A stretch of DNA of 64,000 nt from Novosphingobium terrae (GTDB lineage Bacteria; Pseudomonadota; Alphaproteobacteria; Sphingomonadales; Sphingomonadaceae): the NCBI RefSeq assembly GCF_017163935.1, contig NZ_JABVZR010000002.1, forward strand, positions 620,001 to 684,000, written 5' to 3'. Position 1 is the stretch's first letter. Each line of letters begins with the position of its first letter. Below, in pieces: positions 26,782 to 35,433 of this stretch. A program made the translations under genes and the position numbers. Below the pieces are notes generated by a model, which did no database searches, was not told where the DNA came from, and saw nothing but the letters and a program-made list of their open reading frames with translations.

Positions 26782-26922
26782 ATGGCTCAGGGCGATCTGA
26801 CCGACGAGGAATGGGATGTGATCGCGGGACTGCTTCCGTCGGCGCGAGGCCGTCAATCGCGGCCTGCTCATGACGACCGCCGCTTTCTCAACGGCATGCT
26901 GCATGTGTTGCGGGTCGGCTGG
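26782..26922 (+). pseudogene. IS5-family transposase N-terminal remnant
   Basis: From the ATG the frame gives 'MAQGDLTDEEWDVIAGLLPS' and 'DDRRFLNGMLHVLRVGW', the start of an IS5-type transposase, then breaks into unrelated sequence. It lies on the same strand as, but downstream of, the C-terminal remnant at 25.2 kb, so the two are not simply halves of one insertion in order. Confidence 0.7.
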
Positions 26923-27049
26923 TGCGCTTCGTCTATATGTCGCTCTATCGCATGCATTTGCTGGCGGTGCATGGCTGGCTGCGCGGCACGGCGCTGATCC
27001 TCGTCAGCCACATCAACCGCTTCGTGCACCCCAAGCTGAAACTGCACTG
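26920..27049 (+). pseudogene. Gene 3'-end fragment, perhaps type II NADH dehydrogenase tail
   Basis: In the frame following the IS5 fragment, 'VRFVYMSLYRMHLLAVHGWL' continues to '...INRFVHPKLKLH' and a stop. The amphipathic C-terminus with 'PKLKLH' recalls the membrane tail of alphaproteobacterial NDH-2 flavoproteins, but this rests on memory of the family and only about 43 residues are left. Confidence 0.3.
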
Positions 27050-27226
27050 ACCGGCGCATGCCCTGTCAAAGCGGTATTTGCCCACCCCTTTGACCGCGTC
27101 GATGCGTCACGCTGTCGCATCCATCATCCCCCATGTCGCAGTCCTCTTGGTGGCGGCCCCGGGGCTATGCTCATCTCCCTCCATGCCGAACGAGTCGGCC
27201 GCTCAAGAACGGGCTTTAGGCTGATC

Positions 27227-27444
27227 CAGCGACCATCGGCGAAGAGCTGACCATCCCGAGCCTTCGGACGACGCAGGACAGCGCCTTTACCCTTCGCGGC
27301 ATCGACAGCCAGATCTTCACGTCCGACGTGGACTCGTCCCTGGGCGTCATGGTGGATGTCATCTCGCTTGGCATCCCCGTTTTCATGAGCAACGCGGCCT
27401 TCGTCGACATGGAACAAGTCGAGGCCCTGACCCGATCAACCTGA
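27227..27444 (+). pseudogene. TonB-dependent receptor plug fragment
   Basis: The frame reads 'TIPSLRTTQDSAFTLRGIDS', then 'QIFTSDVDSSLGVMVDVISL' and 'GIPVFMSNAAFVDMEQVEAL', which is the plug-domain signature of TonB receptors ('FTLRGIGS...SVGVYVDDV...D.ERVEVL'). Both ends are missing; the fragment runs directly into the LssY-like remnant. Confidence 0.7.
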
Positions 27445-27852
27445 GGATCGATGGCTCCGGTGCGGCGATCGACCCAGCCATGCAGCGAGCAGGCTGGGTG
27501 AAGGCCGACAATGTGTCGGTGGTGTCAGGCCCTAAATGTGATTTTGGGCCGCCCCTATCCCAAATGCTCTCGGGAGCCCGCTGTTCTTCAATGATAAGCA
27601 GCCGGACTTTGACTATTAGCATGATGAAGGCCGCAGTGCCGATCGGCGCCATCATGTCCGTTTCTGTAAGCTCGAGCCGAACCACTGGGTGACCTCGGCG
27701 ACGTTCGACCGGGGGCGTCGGCATCAGCCTCTACACCCTGCAAATCACACATCATATTGGCACGACTGTGAATCAGGAGTGGGATACCGTCGCCAGAATT
27801 CCAGGCAATGGTCAGCCGATCTCGCTGACATAGCTGCCGTTGTCGGGCAAAA
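27428..27852 (+). pseudogene. Decayed copy of the LssY-domain gene at 41.9 kb
   Basis: Nucleotide similarity to about 42100-42530 is plain by eye. Both share 'GATCGATGGCTCCGGTGCGG', 'GGCTGGGTGAAGGCCGACAA', 'GATGAAGGCCGCAGTGCCGA' and 'GCGACGTTCGACCGGGG'. This copy has several short deletions, an internal stop and no start. It is an in-window duplication that has lost coding capacity. Confidence 0.85.
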
Positions 27853-27970
27853 TGCGCTCCCTAAAAGCAGCCATCCATTCACCCTAAACTGTTGCCTCTA
27901 ACCCAGGCTTGCAAAGCGTCTCCAGCTTTCCGAAAGAAGGGTTGAGCAAAACATAGGACAATGCACTGTG

Positions 27971-28518
27971 GTGACCATTCGCGATGCGACGAAAGCCGCC
28001 TGAGTTTCGGTTACAACGCCATCCCGGGTCGTCAACAAGGAACCGACTGTTCGCTCCTATCTGCGAGAACGGGTGGAAGCCGCAGTTCGCGAGCTTGATT
28101 ATCGCCCTAATCTGGCTGCGCGACGTCTTCGAGCATGTGTTCCTTCACCATCGGCATGATCGTGCCGCGCGCGGGCGTCGGCTATATCCCCCGCCTGATC
28201 GTCGAGCTTTCATGGATATTCCGGGCCAATGGCCATCAGCTGATCACGAAAGCGGTTGAATTCGTTGACCGTCTTCAGGCCTTCTCCAACCTGACCAAGG
28301 ACGCGCTGCGTCCCGATGCCATCATCCTGCCCCCCCGCTTCAGCGATGGTGATCTGCTGAAGCGGTTTGAAGAGGAAGGTATTCCGCTGGTCCGGCTCAC
28401 AGGCTCACCAGAGGGTTACGGCCTCTCCGTGCAGGTTGACGACCGGCCGATGGCGACCGAGATGGTCCAGCATCTGATCGGGCTCGGACATCAGCGCATC
28501 GGTATGATCGAATTTGTG
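27971..28518 (+). pseudogene. LacI-family regulator remnant
   Basis: It begins 'VTIRDATKAA', then an in-frame TGA where Gly is usual, then 'VSVTTPSRVVNKEPTVRSYL' and 'AAVRELDYRPNLAARRL', a LacI DNA-binding domain. After a frameshift near 28130 it continues 'SFTIGMIVPRAGVGYIPRL', 'RPDAIILPPRFSD' and 'VDDRPMATEMVQHLIGLGHQ'. The C-terminal third is replaced by a hydrolase fragment. Confidence 0.75.
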
Positions 28519-28938
28519 TCGGGCAGCGAGGACGGCCGACGATTCCGTTCGTTGAGTTGGCGTTTCGAGGCAGGCGGCCGCTCCTTCGCCTTCACGGGCG
28601 ACACCGGGCCAAGCGAAGCGGTCACGCGCTTTGCCTGAGGCGCCGACGTTCTGTTGAGCGAGATCATCGATCTGGATGCAATGCTGGCCAAGATCCACCT
28701 CCAGCCCTCCGATCTCGATGGGCAAAAATATGCTAGCATGGTCGAGCATCTTAGCCGCCACCATCTCCCTACGTGGGAAATGGGCAAAATGGCTGCCGCT
28801 GCTAGGGTGAAGGAGGTCGTGATCACCCATATCGTTCCCACCGATCCTTCCCCGGTTCAGGCCGAAAATCTGCGGCAAGGAATAATGCCCCATTTCAAGG
28901 GAACGATTACCATCGCCCATGATCTCAATAAGTTTTGA
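28519..28938 (+). pseudogene. Metallo-beta-lactamase-fold hydrolase C-terminal fragment
   Basis: In the frame of the LacI remnant the sequence becomes 'SWRFEAGGRSFAFTGDTGPS', TGA at 28636-28638, then 'GADVLLSEIIDLDAMLAKIH' and 'VKEVVITHIVPTDPSP'. The TGDTGPS and late THxxP elements are those of RNase Z-like MBL hydrolases. The N-terminal HxHxDH metal site is missing, so it is a dead fragment joined to the LacI remnant. Confidence 0.6.
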
Positions 28939-29218
28939 TCCCTTCGACAGATCGGTCATTCGGGATTCTAAGAGGCCGCTCACAGGACTACCGTTCATTC
29001 AAAGCATTATCAAAACGAATACATCCTGGAGATCGAGTTTGGTTATCCCCATTCTACATTCAAGTGCGCAAATATACCATAAACGGAAATCCCCCTCATC
29101 GATTTCGAACGCCAGAATAATCTAGATTAAAAATAAAATTTCGGCATCCATGCCTCCAGTAAAAGAACAACTACTCATTCTGAAAAAATCGTGACGTTCT
29201 GCGAGGCTCATCCGATAT
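28939..29218. other. AT-rich gene-free gap
   Basis: About 280 bases of low-GC sequence at the right end of the gene graveyard. No coding frame, repeat or terminator was found that I can defend. Confidence 0.35.
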
Positions 29219-30349
29219 TCAATAGGGTGTTCCCAGTTTAGAGAAGGCCTTCGTCAGCAAAGCAACATTTTCAGAATGGGGCGCACGCTCCTGCTCAAGC
29301 TGACCGAGACGCACGCTGGTTTCCACCACCAGCTTCACACGCTCATAGCGGCGCTCCATGAATTGCGCCAAGGCCTCCGGCAGGGTTGCCGCCCCCCCGA
29401 TCTCCTGCCCCAGCACCACCGCATCCTCCAGCGCCATGCCACCGCCCATGCCCATATGCGCGCTGGTCGCATGCGCCGCATCGCCGATCAGCAGGATACG
29501 CCCCTTGTACCAGCGATCCTCCAGCAAAATCCATTCGAACTGGCGACCGATCAGTTCGGAGCTGTCCGTCAGCCGCGCGCGCAGTTCACGGATCGCAGGC
29601 GCCTGCATGGTATCGAGCAGACCGGTGAAGATCGCCCGCACCTCATCCTGCGAGTACCAGCGCGGCTCGGGTATGTTGATGACGGAGGGCACATAGGTAC
29701 CGGCGCCCGGCAGATAATAGAAGCCCAGACGTCCGGCGGGCGAGGCATACCAGCCCTCATCCGGCACCGGTTCGCCCGGCACCATCCAGCGAATGCTGAG
29801 CTGCCCGGCGAATTTGGGCGCGGGCGCATCGGGAAAGACCTTCTCGCGCAGCTTGGAGCGAATGCCCTCCGCCCCGACCAGCAGATCATAGCGCCCCGTC
29901 TCGCCATCGGTGAAGGTGACGGTTACGCCGTCCGCATCCTCCTCGATGGTCTCATAGGTCACCCCCTTGCGGATCCGCACGCCAAGCCGCTCGGCATGGG
30001 CCTGCGCCACGGCGAGAAATGTGGGCCGGAACACACCGACGCCGGGCACCGCGCCGGGCCATGTCGGGCGTGCCGGGCCGGGGTTGAGGATCTCGCCCGT
30101 GGCGGCGCTACGGATGGAGACCGCCGTGTTGCCGGGCAGATCGGGCCTGCCTGTCGCATAGACCTCATCATAGATGCCCAGCTCGACCAGCGCCATCGCC
30201 GCGCGGCCCGAAAAGGCGAGCGAGGCGCCCAGCGCCTCATGCGAGAGTTCGACGACATCGACCGTGACGCCCTGCTGTGCCAGAGCGATGGCCGCATTCA
30301 TCCCGGCAATGCTGCCGCCGACGATCAGGGCGGTTGAGATACAGGCCAT
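29219..30349 (-). CDS. FAD-dependent aromatic monooxygenase
   Basis: This 376-residue flavoprotein of the PHBH/salicylate hydroxylase type has the FAD Rossmann motif 'ALIVGGSIAGMNAAIALAQ' near residues 8-26, the middle 'DLLVGAEGIRSKLRE' (DG/GxxGxxS region) and 'RILLIGDAAHATSAHMGMGG' with the conserved GD. Such enzymes hydroxylate aromatic rings using NAD(P)H and O2. Its ATG overlaps the stop of the MBL-fold gene (TGATG), so the two are translationally coupled. With the NTF2-like gene it forms a three-gene minus-strand operon divergent from a LysR gene. Confidence 0.92.
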   Translation of the reverse strand: MACISTALIVGGSIAGMNAAIALAQQGVTVDVVELSHEALGASLAFSGRAAMALVELGIYDEVYATGRPDLPGNTAVSIRSAATGEILNPGPARPTWPGAVPGVGVFRPTFLAVAQAHAERLGVRIRKGVTYETIEEDADGVTVTFTDGETGRYDLLVGAEGIRSKLREKVFPDAPAPKFAGQLSIRWMVPGEPVPDEGWYASPAGRLGFYYLPGAGTYVPSVINIPEPRWYSQDEVRAIFTGLLDTMQAPAIRELRARLTDSSELIGRQFEWILLEDRWYKGRILLIGDAAHATSAHMGMGGGMALEDAVVLGQEIGGAATLPEALAQFMERRYERVKLVVETSVRLGQLEQERAPHSENVALLTKAFSKLGTPY

Positions 30350-31065
30350 CAGGGTTTCCTCTTTTTGAATGTGTCGAAGTGGGTGGCGCGCAACTGGTCG
30401 CCGCCACCCCGCATGATGGGCTTGCCATGCATCACGCAGATCTTGTCGAAGCTATAGCGCCTCAGCCGGTCCAGACTGGCCAGCGCGAGCTGCGGCTCCT
30501 CGGTGCCGACGGGCAGGGTCAGGCCGCGACGGTTGACACATGCATCGGCAGGAAACAGCACGCCGCCATGGCGCGCCCACAAAAAAGCGATCTGGCCCTG
30601 ACAATGGCCCGGCAGATGGATCGTCGTCAGATCCGGGGCAAAGGCGGGGCTTTCTCCATCATCGAGGAAACGGTCCACCTTGACCGGCTCGACCCGGGCG
30701 ACCTTGCCCGCCAGCAATTTGGCCAGAATGCGGTTGCGCCAGCCCGGCGAGGCGCACATCGGCTGGCGCATGGTGGTGCCGGCCTCCATCATTGGCGCGT
30801 CGAGCCGGTGCGCCCAGACCGTCGCCCCAGTGGCGCGCTGCAAGGCTGCGGCGCTGCCGATATGGTCAGGATGACAATGGGTCAGCAGCATATGCCGCAC
30901 ATCGGCCGAGGTCTTGCCGATCGCGTCGAGCGCGGCGAGGATTTTGGGTGTCCGCCCCGGAAAGCCGGTGTCAATCACGGCCAGCCCATCCTGCGTGTCG
31001 AGGATGTAGACATTGACCAGGCCGGGGATCAGCCACAGATCGCGTTCAAGTTGCTTCACGGCCAT
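30349..31065 (-). CDS. Metallo-beta-lactamase-fold hydrolase
   Basis: A 238-residue MBL-fold protein with the metal motif 'THCHPDH' at 62-68, a second His in 'IHLPGHCQGQ', Asp in 'LFPADACVN', and a C-terminal His. Glyoxalase II or lactonase chemistry is typical. In this operon between a flavin hydroxylase and an NTF2-like protein, hydrolysis of a lactone or thioester intermediate of aromatic breakdown is plausible. It follows the NTF2 gene by 15 bases. Confidence 0.92.
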   Translation of the reverse strand: MAVKQLERDLWLIPGLVNVYILDTQDGLAVIDTGFPGRTPKILAALDAIGKTSADVRHMLLTHCHPDHIGSAAALQRATGATVWAHRLDAPMMEAGTTMRQPMCASPGWRNRILAKLLAGKVARVEPVKVDRFLDDGESPAFAPDLTTIHLPGHCQGQIAFLWARHGGVLFPADACVNRRGLTLPVGTEEPQLALASLDRLRRYSFDKICVMHGKPIMRGGGDQLRATHFDTFKKRKP

Positions 31066-31080
31066 GGTCAGCCTGCCTTA

Positions 31081-31716
31081 TCATGCATCGAAACAGCTGG
31101 CATCGGCCCCATCAAGCCATTGCCGCATGCTCTCCATCAAAGCATCCACCGCCGGGCCGCGCGTGCCCGGCAGGTCCTTATGCACCGTAAAGCCCAGCCT
31201 GGTCTGCAGATAGGCCAGATGGCGATAGCCCTGAGGGAAGGAGGCCAGCAGCGCCTCGTCCAGTTGCGGCACCTGCGCGGGATTGACCGGCGTAATACGG
31301 TCCAGCTCATAGATCGGCTGGCGGAACACCATGCCCCATTGGCCATCGCGCTTGTCCAGCGCATCGGCAAAGCGGCCGAGGCAGGTCACATCGACCTCCA
31401 CCTCATCGAGCATGCCCCGCTGCACGATCTGCATTTTCGACTGGGCGATGGCCCGGCTGCCCCGCACATCCACGCTGATGCCGCCCAGCGCATGCAGCCC
31501 CACCATGCCCGCGTCGAACCCCTTGCGGCACCCGGCGATGAACTCGGCGGCGCTGGCGCGGAACCATGTGGCGGCCATGCGGCCATCATCGTGCCAGACG
31601 GTGGCAAAGCGTTCCCAATCACCGGCATCGCGCCACAGGACCCAGTTCTGCAGCAATTCGGCAATGGCCAGACGGTCCATCGCATCATCGATCCGCTCGG
31701 CGGCAGCTTGCGGCAT
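31081..31716 (-). CDS. NTF2/SnoaL-like protein
   Basis: This 211-residue protein has a SnoaL_4-type cone fold: the N-terminal 'RLAIAELLQNWVLWRDAGDWERFATVWHDDGRM' is diagnostic, followed by 'HALGGISVDVRGSRAIAQSKMQI' and 'GRFADALDKRDGQWGMVFRQPIYELDRI'. Members include dehydratases, isomerases and ring-hydroxylating dioxygenase-type small subunits, so the reaction cannot be set. It is the first gene of the catabolic minus-strand operon. Confidence 0.88.
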   Translation of the reverse strand: MPQAAAERIDDAMDRLAIAELLQNWVLWRDAGDWERFATVWHDDGRMAATWFRASAAEFIAGCRKGFDAGMVGLHALGGISVDVRGSRAIAQSKMQIVQRGMLDEVEVDVTCLGRFADALDKRDGQWGMVFRQPIYELDRITPVNPAQVPQLDEALLASFPQGYRHLAYLQTRLGFTVHKDLPGTRGPAVDALMESMRQWLDGADASCFDA

Positions 31717-31873
31717 AGGTGTCTATCCTCTCATGGCGGCCGCTTCATGGCATGGGCCGCTTGCTTGGCCTGCACCCTAGGCACAATGCAGACTTGCCAG
31801 AAGATGCGATTTGCATGAGGTTGTTACCCGGGAGATATAGGGAAGCCGGGCCATACCGGCGGGAGGAAACACC

Positions 31874-32791
31874 ATAAAACTGCATCATCTGCGCAATGTC
31901 GTGGCGGTGGTCGAGCGCGGCAGCCTGCGTGCCGGGGCGCGGCATCTGGGGCTGGCGCAACCGGCGGTGTCGCGCAGCATCAAGGAGCTGGAGCAGGAAC
32001 TGGGCGTCACCCTGTTCGAGCGCAACAAATTCGGCATGACGCTGACCCGGGCAGGCGAGGTTTTCGTGCGCCGCGCCAAGGGCATTCAGGCCGAATTCGC
32101 CCGCACGCTGGAGGAAATGGAGCATCTGAAGGGCGAGGATCGCGGCACAATCACCGTCGGCTGCTCCAGCGCGACGCTGATCGCCATGATCCCGGCAATC
32201 ATGCCCCGCTTTCATGCGAAATATCCCAACATCCGCATCACCCTGCTCGAAGGGTCGCTGCCCATGCTGGAAAGCCAGCTGCGTGACGGGCTGGTCGATC
32301 TCTATTACGGCCCCGTGGTGACCGGCTTTGTCGACCCGGCGCTGACCATCGAAACCCTCTTCGAGAACGAACGCATCATCGTTGGCCGCCGCGACCATCC
32401 GCTGCGCCACGCCACCTCGCTGGAGCAGCTGGTGGGGGCCGAATGGGTGACCACGCCCATGGCAATCGACAGCGACAATGAAGTGAACAGCCTTTTCGCC
32501 TCCGCAGGGCTGCCAACGCCGCGCATCGCCATGCAGGCCTCATCAGCGATGAATCTGGCGGTGATCGTGGCCACCTCGCATCTGTTGGCCCCCGTTCCGC
32601 AACAATGGCTGCAGCTGATCCGCGAGACCGGCATGATGGAGCGCATCCCCGTGGACGGCCTGTCCAAAGCGCCACGCATCTGCGCTGTGCGCCGCGCCAA
32701 TGTGCCGCTGACCCCTGCCTGCGACGTGTTCAACGATCTGGCGATGCGCGCCGCCGGGATCTACACCCACAAGCTGAAGGGCACTGCCTGA
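31874..32791 (+). CDS. LysR-family regulator, apparent ATA start
   Basis: About 305 residues. The HTH is 'LRNVVAVVERGSLRAGARHL' followed by 'GLAQPAVSRSIKELEQELG', and the C-terminal LysR substrate domain begins 'GTITVGCSSATLIAMIPAIM'. Family members start 'MKLHHLRNVVAVVE', but here the codon before 'KLHHLRN' is ATA, 7 bases after a perfect GGGAGG. Annotation pipelines would start at the GTG 31901, losing part of the first helix. It is divergent from the monooxygenase operon and upstream of a receptor and permease, so it is the likely local regulator. Confidence 0.85.
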   Translation: MKLHHLRNVVAVVERGSLRAGARHLGLAQPAVSRSIKELEQELGVTLFERNKFGMTLTRAGEVFVRRAKGIQAEFARTLEEMEHLKGEDRGTITVGCSSATLIAMIPAIMPRFHAKYPNIRITLLEGSLPMLESQLRDGLVDLYYGPVVTGFVDPALTIETLFENERIIVGRRDHPLRHATSLEQLVGAEWVTTPMAIDSDNEVNSLFASAGLPTPRIAMQASSAMNLAVIVATSHLLAPVPQQWLQLIRETGMMERIPVDGLSKAPRICAVRRANVPLTPACDVFNDLAMRAAGIYTHKLKGTA

Positions 32792-32960
32792 TCCGGCCCG
32801 CCCGGCGATCGGGCCATCCTATACCTCGCAGGTAACAACATCGCTCGAATGTCATCTTCCCCGGCGGCGGCATAATCCGCATGTCATGATCCTGCCGAAC
32901 GCCCGCAACGGAGCGATCGCGATGACAAGCCGCTACAAAAGCGGCGACAAGGAGGGGATC

Positions 32961-35348
32961 ATGTCTGTTTCGCGCAAGAGCCGGCTGTTGCTGTCGGCAG
33001 CTGGTATGATGGTTCCAGCGCTCGCCCTGGCCCAGAGCGCGCCTGCCCAGCCGGCGCAGGCACATGCCGACAAGGACTCTGCAACGGCGCCGGCGCCCGA
33101 AACCGTTGGGCTCAAGGACATCATCGTCACCGCGCAGCAGAGGGGAGAAAGCCTGCAGAAAGCCGCCATACCCGTGGCGGTGGTCTCGGGCGCGGAATTG
33201 CTCAACACCGGAGTGCGTGGCGTTGAAACGCTGGGCAAGCTGGTGCCCGCGCTGGCGGTGGCCGGTGGCGGCCAGGGCAATCTGATTTTTATCCGGGGCG
33301 TGGGCAATTTCTCCTTCGTGGCCAGCAGCGATCCGGCGGCGGCCTACAATTACGACGGCATCTATGTCGGCCGGTCGAGCGCCACCTTCGGCACCTTTTA
33401 CGATCTTGAGCGGGTCGAGGTACTCAAGGGGCCGCAGGGCACCCTTTATGGCCGCAATGCCACGGCAGGCGCAATCAACATCCTGCCCGCCCAGCCGCGC
33501 CCCGGCGAGACATCCGGCTATGCCACGGCCAGCTACGGCAATTACAATGAGGTGCAGGCCGAAGGCGCGATCAACCTGCCGATTGGCGAGAATGCCGCCT
33601 TCCGCGTCGCGAGCACCTACACGCGCCATGACGGCTATCTGCAGGACGGCACCCAGACCGACAATGCGGCAGGTGGCCGCGCGCAGCTGAAGGTCAGGCT
33701 GACCCCGGCCCTCACCGTGCGCGTCGAGGCCGATTATGCCCAGCAGCGCGGCATCGGCGGCGGGGCCAATTACATCGGCAAATATGCGCTCAACCCGGCA
33801 ACCGGGCAATTTGTCGTCACACCGGCGGGTCTGCCAGTCGATGGCGGGCTGCTCAGCCCGGCGGCGCAAGCCTATCGCACCGCCAATGGCCTGGCGGGCA
33901 AGCTGGCAGGGCGCTCCCTCGATCCGCTGATTTCAACGCCCTATCAGCATAATGACGTCTATGGCGTGGCCGTGCATGTCGACTGGCAGACGCCGATCGG
34001 CACGGTCAGCGTCATTCCGGCGTGGCGCCATGCGCTCAAGAACAATCTCAACATCGAATCCGGGCAGGCTGTCGGCAACATTCAGCAGGCCGATCAATAT
34101 TCCGCCGAAGCGCGTCTGGTCAGCACCGGCGGCAAGCTGCTCGACTATATTGCCGGCGCCTATTACTTCAGCGAACATCTGGATGATGACGTCCATAATT
34201 CATCCGGAGCGCTCGCCAATTTCAACATCAACCACTTCGCCACGCATTCGCCCTCCTTCTACGGACGGCTGACGCTGCATGCCACCAGCTGGCTGCGCTT
34301 CACCGGCGGCGCGCGCTACACCGAGGATCACAAAAGATTCTTCAATTCCCAGAACACCGCGCTGGCCGTGGTCTGCGCCGTGGCCGCCGCCTGCCCTGCC
34401 GCACCCTTGCTGCCCTATACGATGACGCTGGCGCAGCAGCCCCATGCGCCCGCTCTGGGCGGCGCGCCCGTGGCAGTCAGCCCCGGCGTGCTGGTGGCGC
34501 GCACCGATACCTATCCCGGCGGCACGCTGGGCACCAACAAGGTGACCTGGCGCGGCGCCATCGAGGCCGATGTGGCCCGCCATTCGCTGCTCTATGCCAG
34601 TGTCGAGACCGGCTATCGCGCGGGCGGGTTCAACGCCTTCAACACCTACAATCCGGAAAACATCACCGCCTATACGCTGGGGTCCAAGAACCGCTTTTTC
34701 AGCAACCGGCTGCAGCTCAACATCGAGGCATTCTGGTGGAAATACCGGGACCAGCAATTGAGCTATTTCGGCATCGACCCGACCGGGCGTCTGGGCGTCA
34801 TCACCGAGAATGTCGGACGCTCGACCATAAAGGGCGTGGATGCCGAGGCACGCGCGCAGGTCACCCACACCACCTTGCTGACCGCCAATGTGCAATATCT
34901 CGACGCCCGCTATGACAGCTTCACCTATGTGTCACCGGCGCCCACCTTCACAGGCTGCGCGCAGGCCCCCACAGGCGCGCTCTACACCGTGGACTGCTCG
35001 GGCAGGCGGGCGATCAACTCGCCCAAATGGACGGTCAATCTGGGCATCGAACAGACCATTCCGCTGGGCGACCGGCAGATCACCCTGAGCGCCGACACGC
35101 AATATCGCTCCGGGCGCTACACTGGCTTCGACTATATCCCGCAGGAGTATGTCGACCATAGCTGGGTATCGAATGCCTCGGTCTCCTATGGCACGCGCGA
35201 CGGAAAATATGTGATCAGCGGTTACATCCGCAACATCGGCAACAATCGCGCGCAGATCTATGGGACGCCGGTGCCCGGATCGAACCTGATCACATCGATC
35301 ATCGCACCGCCGCGCACCTATGGCCTGCGGCTCTCCGCAAGGTTCTGA
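32961..35348 (+). CDS. TonB-dependent receptor
   Basis: A 795-residue outer-membrane receptor with a signal peptide to 'ALALAQSAPA', the TonB region 'KDIIVTAQQRGESLQKAAIP', the plug with 'RVEVLKGPQGTLYGRNATAG', and a barrel ending 'TYGLRLSARF'. The ATG at 32961 has AAGGAGG upstream; the longer frame to 32886 is discarded. This is the sphingomonad type used for many non-iron ligands, and it is clearly similar to the receptor at 61.2 kb (for example 'ENxTAYTLGxKNRF'). It is followed 85 bases on by an AAHS permease, suggesting outer- and inner-membrane uptake of the same aromatic compound. Confidence 0.93.
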   Translation: MSVSRKSRLLLSAAGMMVPALALAQSAPAQPAQAHADKDSATAPAPETVGLKDIIVTAQQRGESLQKAAIPVAVVSGAELLNTGVRGVETLGKLVPALAVAGGGQGNLIFIRGVGNFSFVASSDPAAAYNYDGIYVGRSSATFGTFYDLERVEVLKGPQGTLYGRNATAGAINILPAQPRPGETSGYATASYGNYNEVQAEGAINLPIGENAAFRVASTYTRHDGYLQDGTQTDNAAGGRAQLKVRLTPALTVRVEADYAQQRGIGGGANYIGKYALNPATGQFVVTPAGLPVDGGLLSPAAQAYRTANGLAGKLAGRSLDPLISTPYQHNDVYGVAVHVDWQTPIGTVSVIPAWRHALKNNLNIESGQAVGNIQQADQYSAEARLVSTGGKLLDYIAGAYYFSEHLDDDVHNSSGALANFNINHFATHSPSFYGRLTLHATSWLRFTGGARYTEDHKRFFNSQNTALAVVCAVAAACPAAPLLPYTMTLAQQPHAPALGGAPVAVSPGVLVARTDTYPGGTLGTNKVTWRGAIEADVARHSLLYASVETGYRAGGFNAFNTYNPENITAYTLGSKNRFFSNRLQLNIEAFWWKYRDQQLSYFGIDPTGRLGVITENVGRSTIKGVDAEARAQVTHTTLLTANVQYLDARYDSFTYVSPAPTFTGCAQAPTGALYTVDCSGRRAINSPKWTVNLGIEQTIPLGDRQITLSADTQYRSGRYTGFDYIPQEYVDHSWVSNASVSYGTRDGKYVISGYIRNIGNNRAQIYGTPVPGSNLITSIIAPPRTYGLRLSARF

Positions 35349-35433
35349 GACCTTTCACGACCGCTTCGCCCTCCCCATGGAACCGCCCCGGGCCGCGCCT
35401 TTCGCACACCGGGCAAACACAGGCCGACATGCC

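Noticed and set aside
29276..30337. A 353-codon plus-strand frame over the FAD monooxygenase.
   Set aside because: Antisense frame with no motif; the minus strand encodes the full flavoprotein signature.
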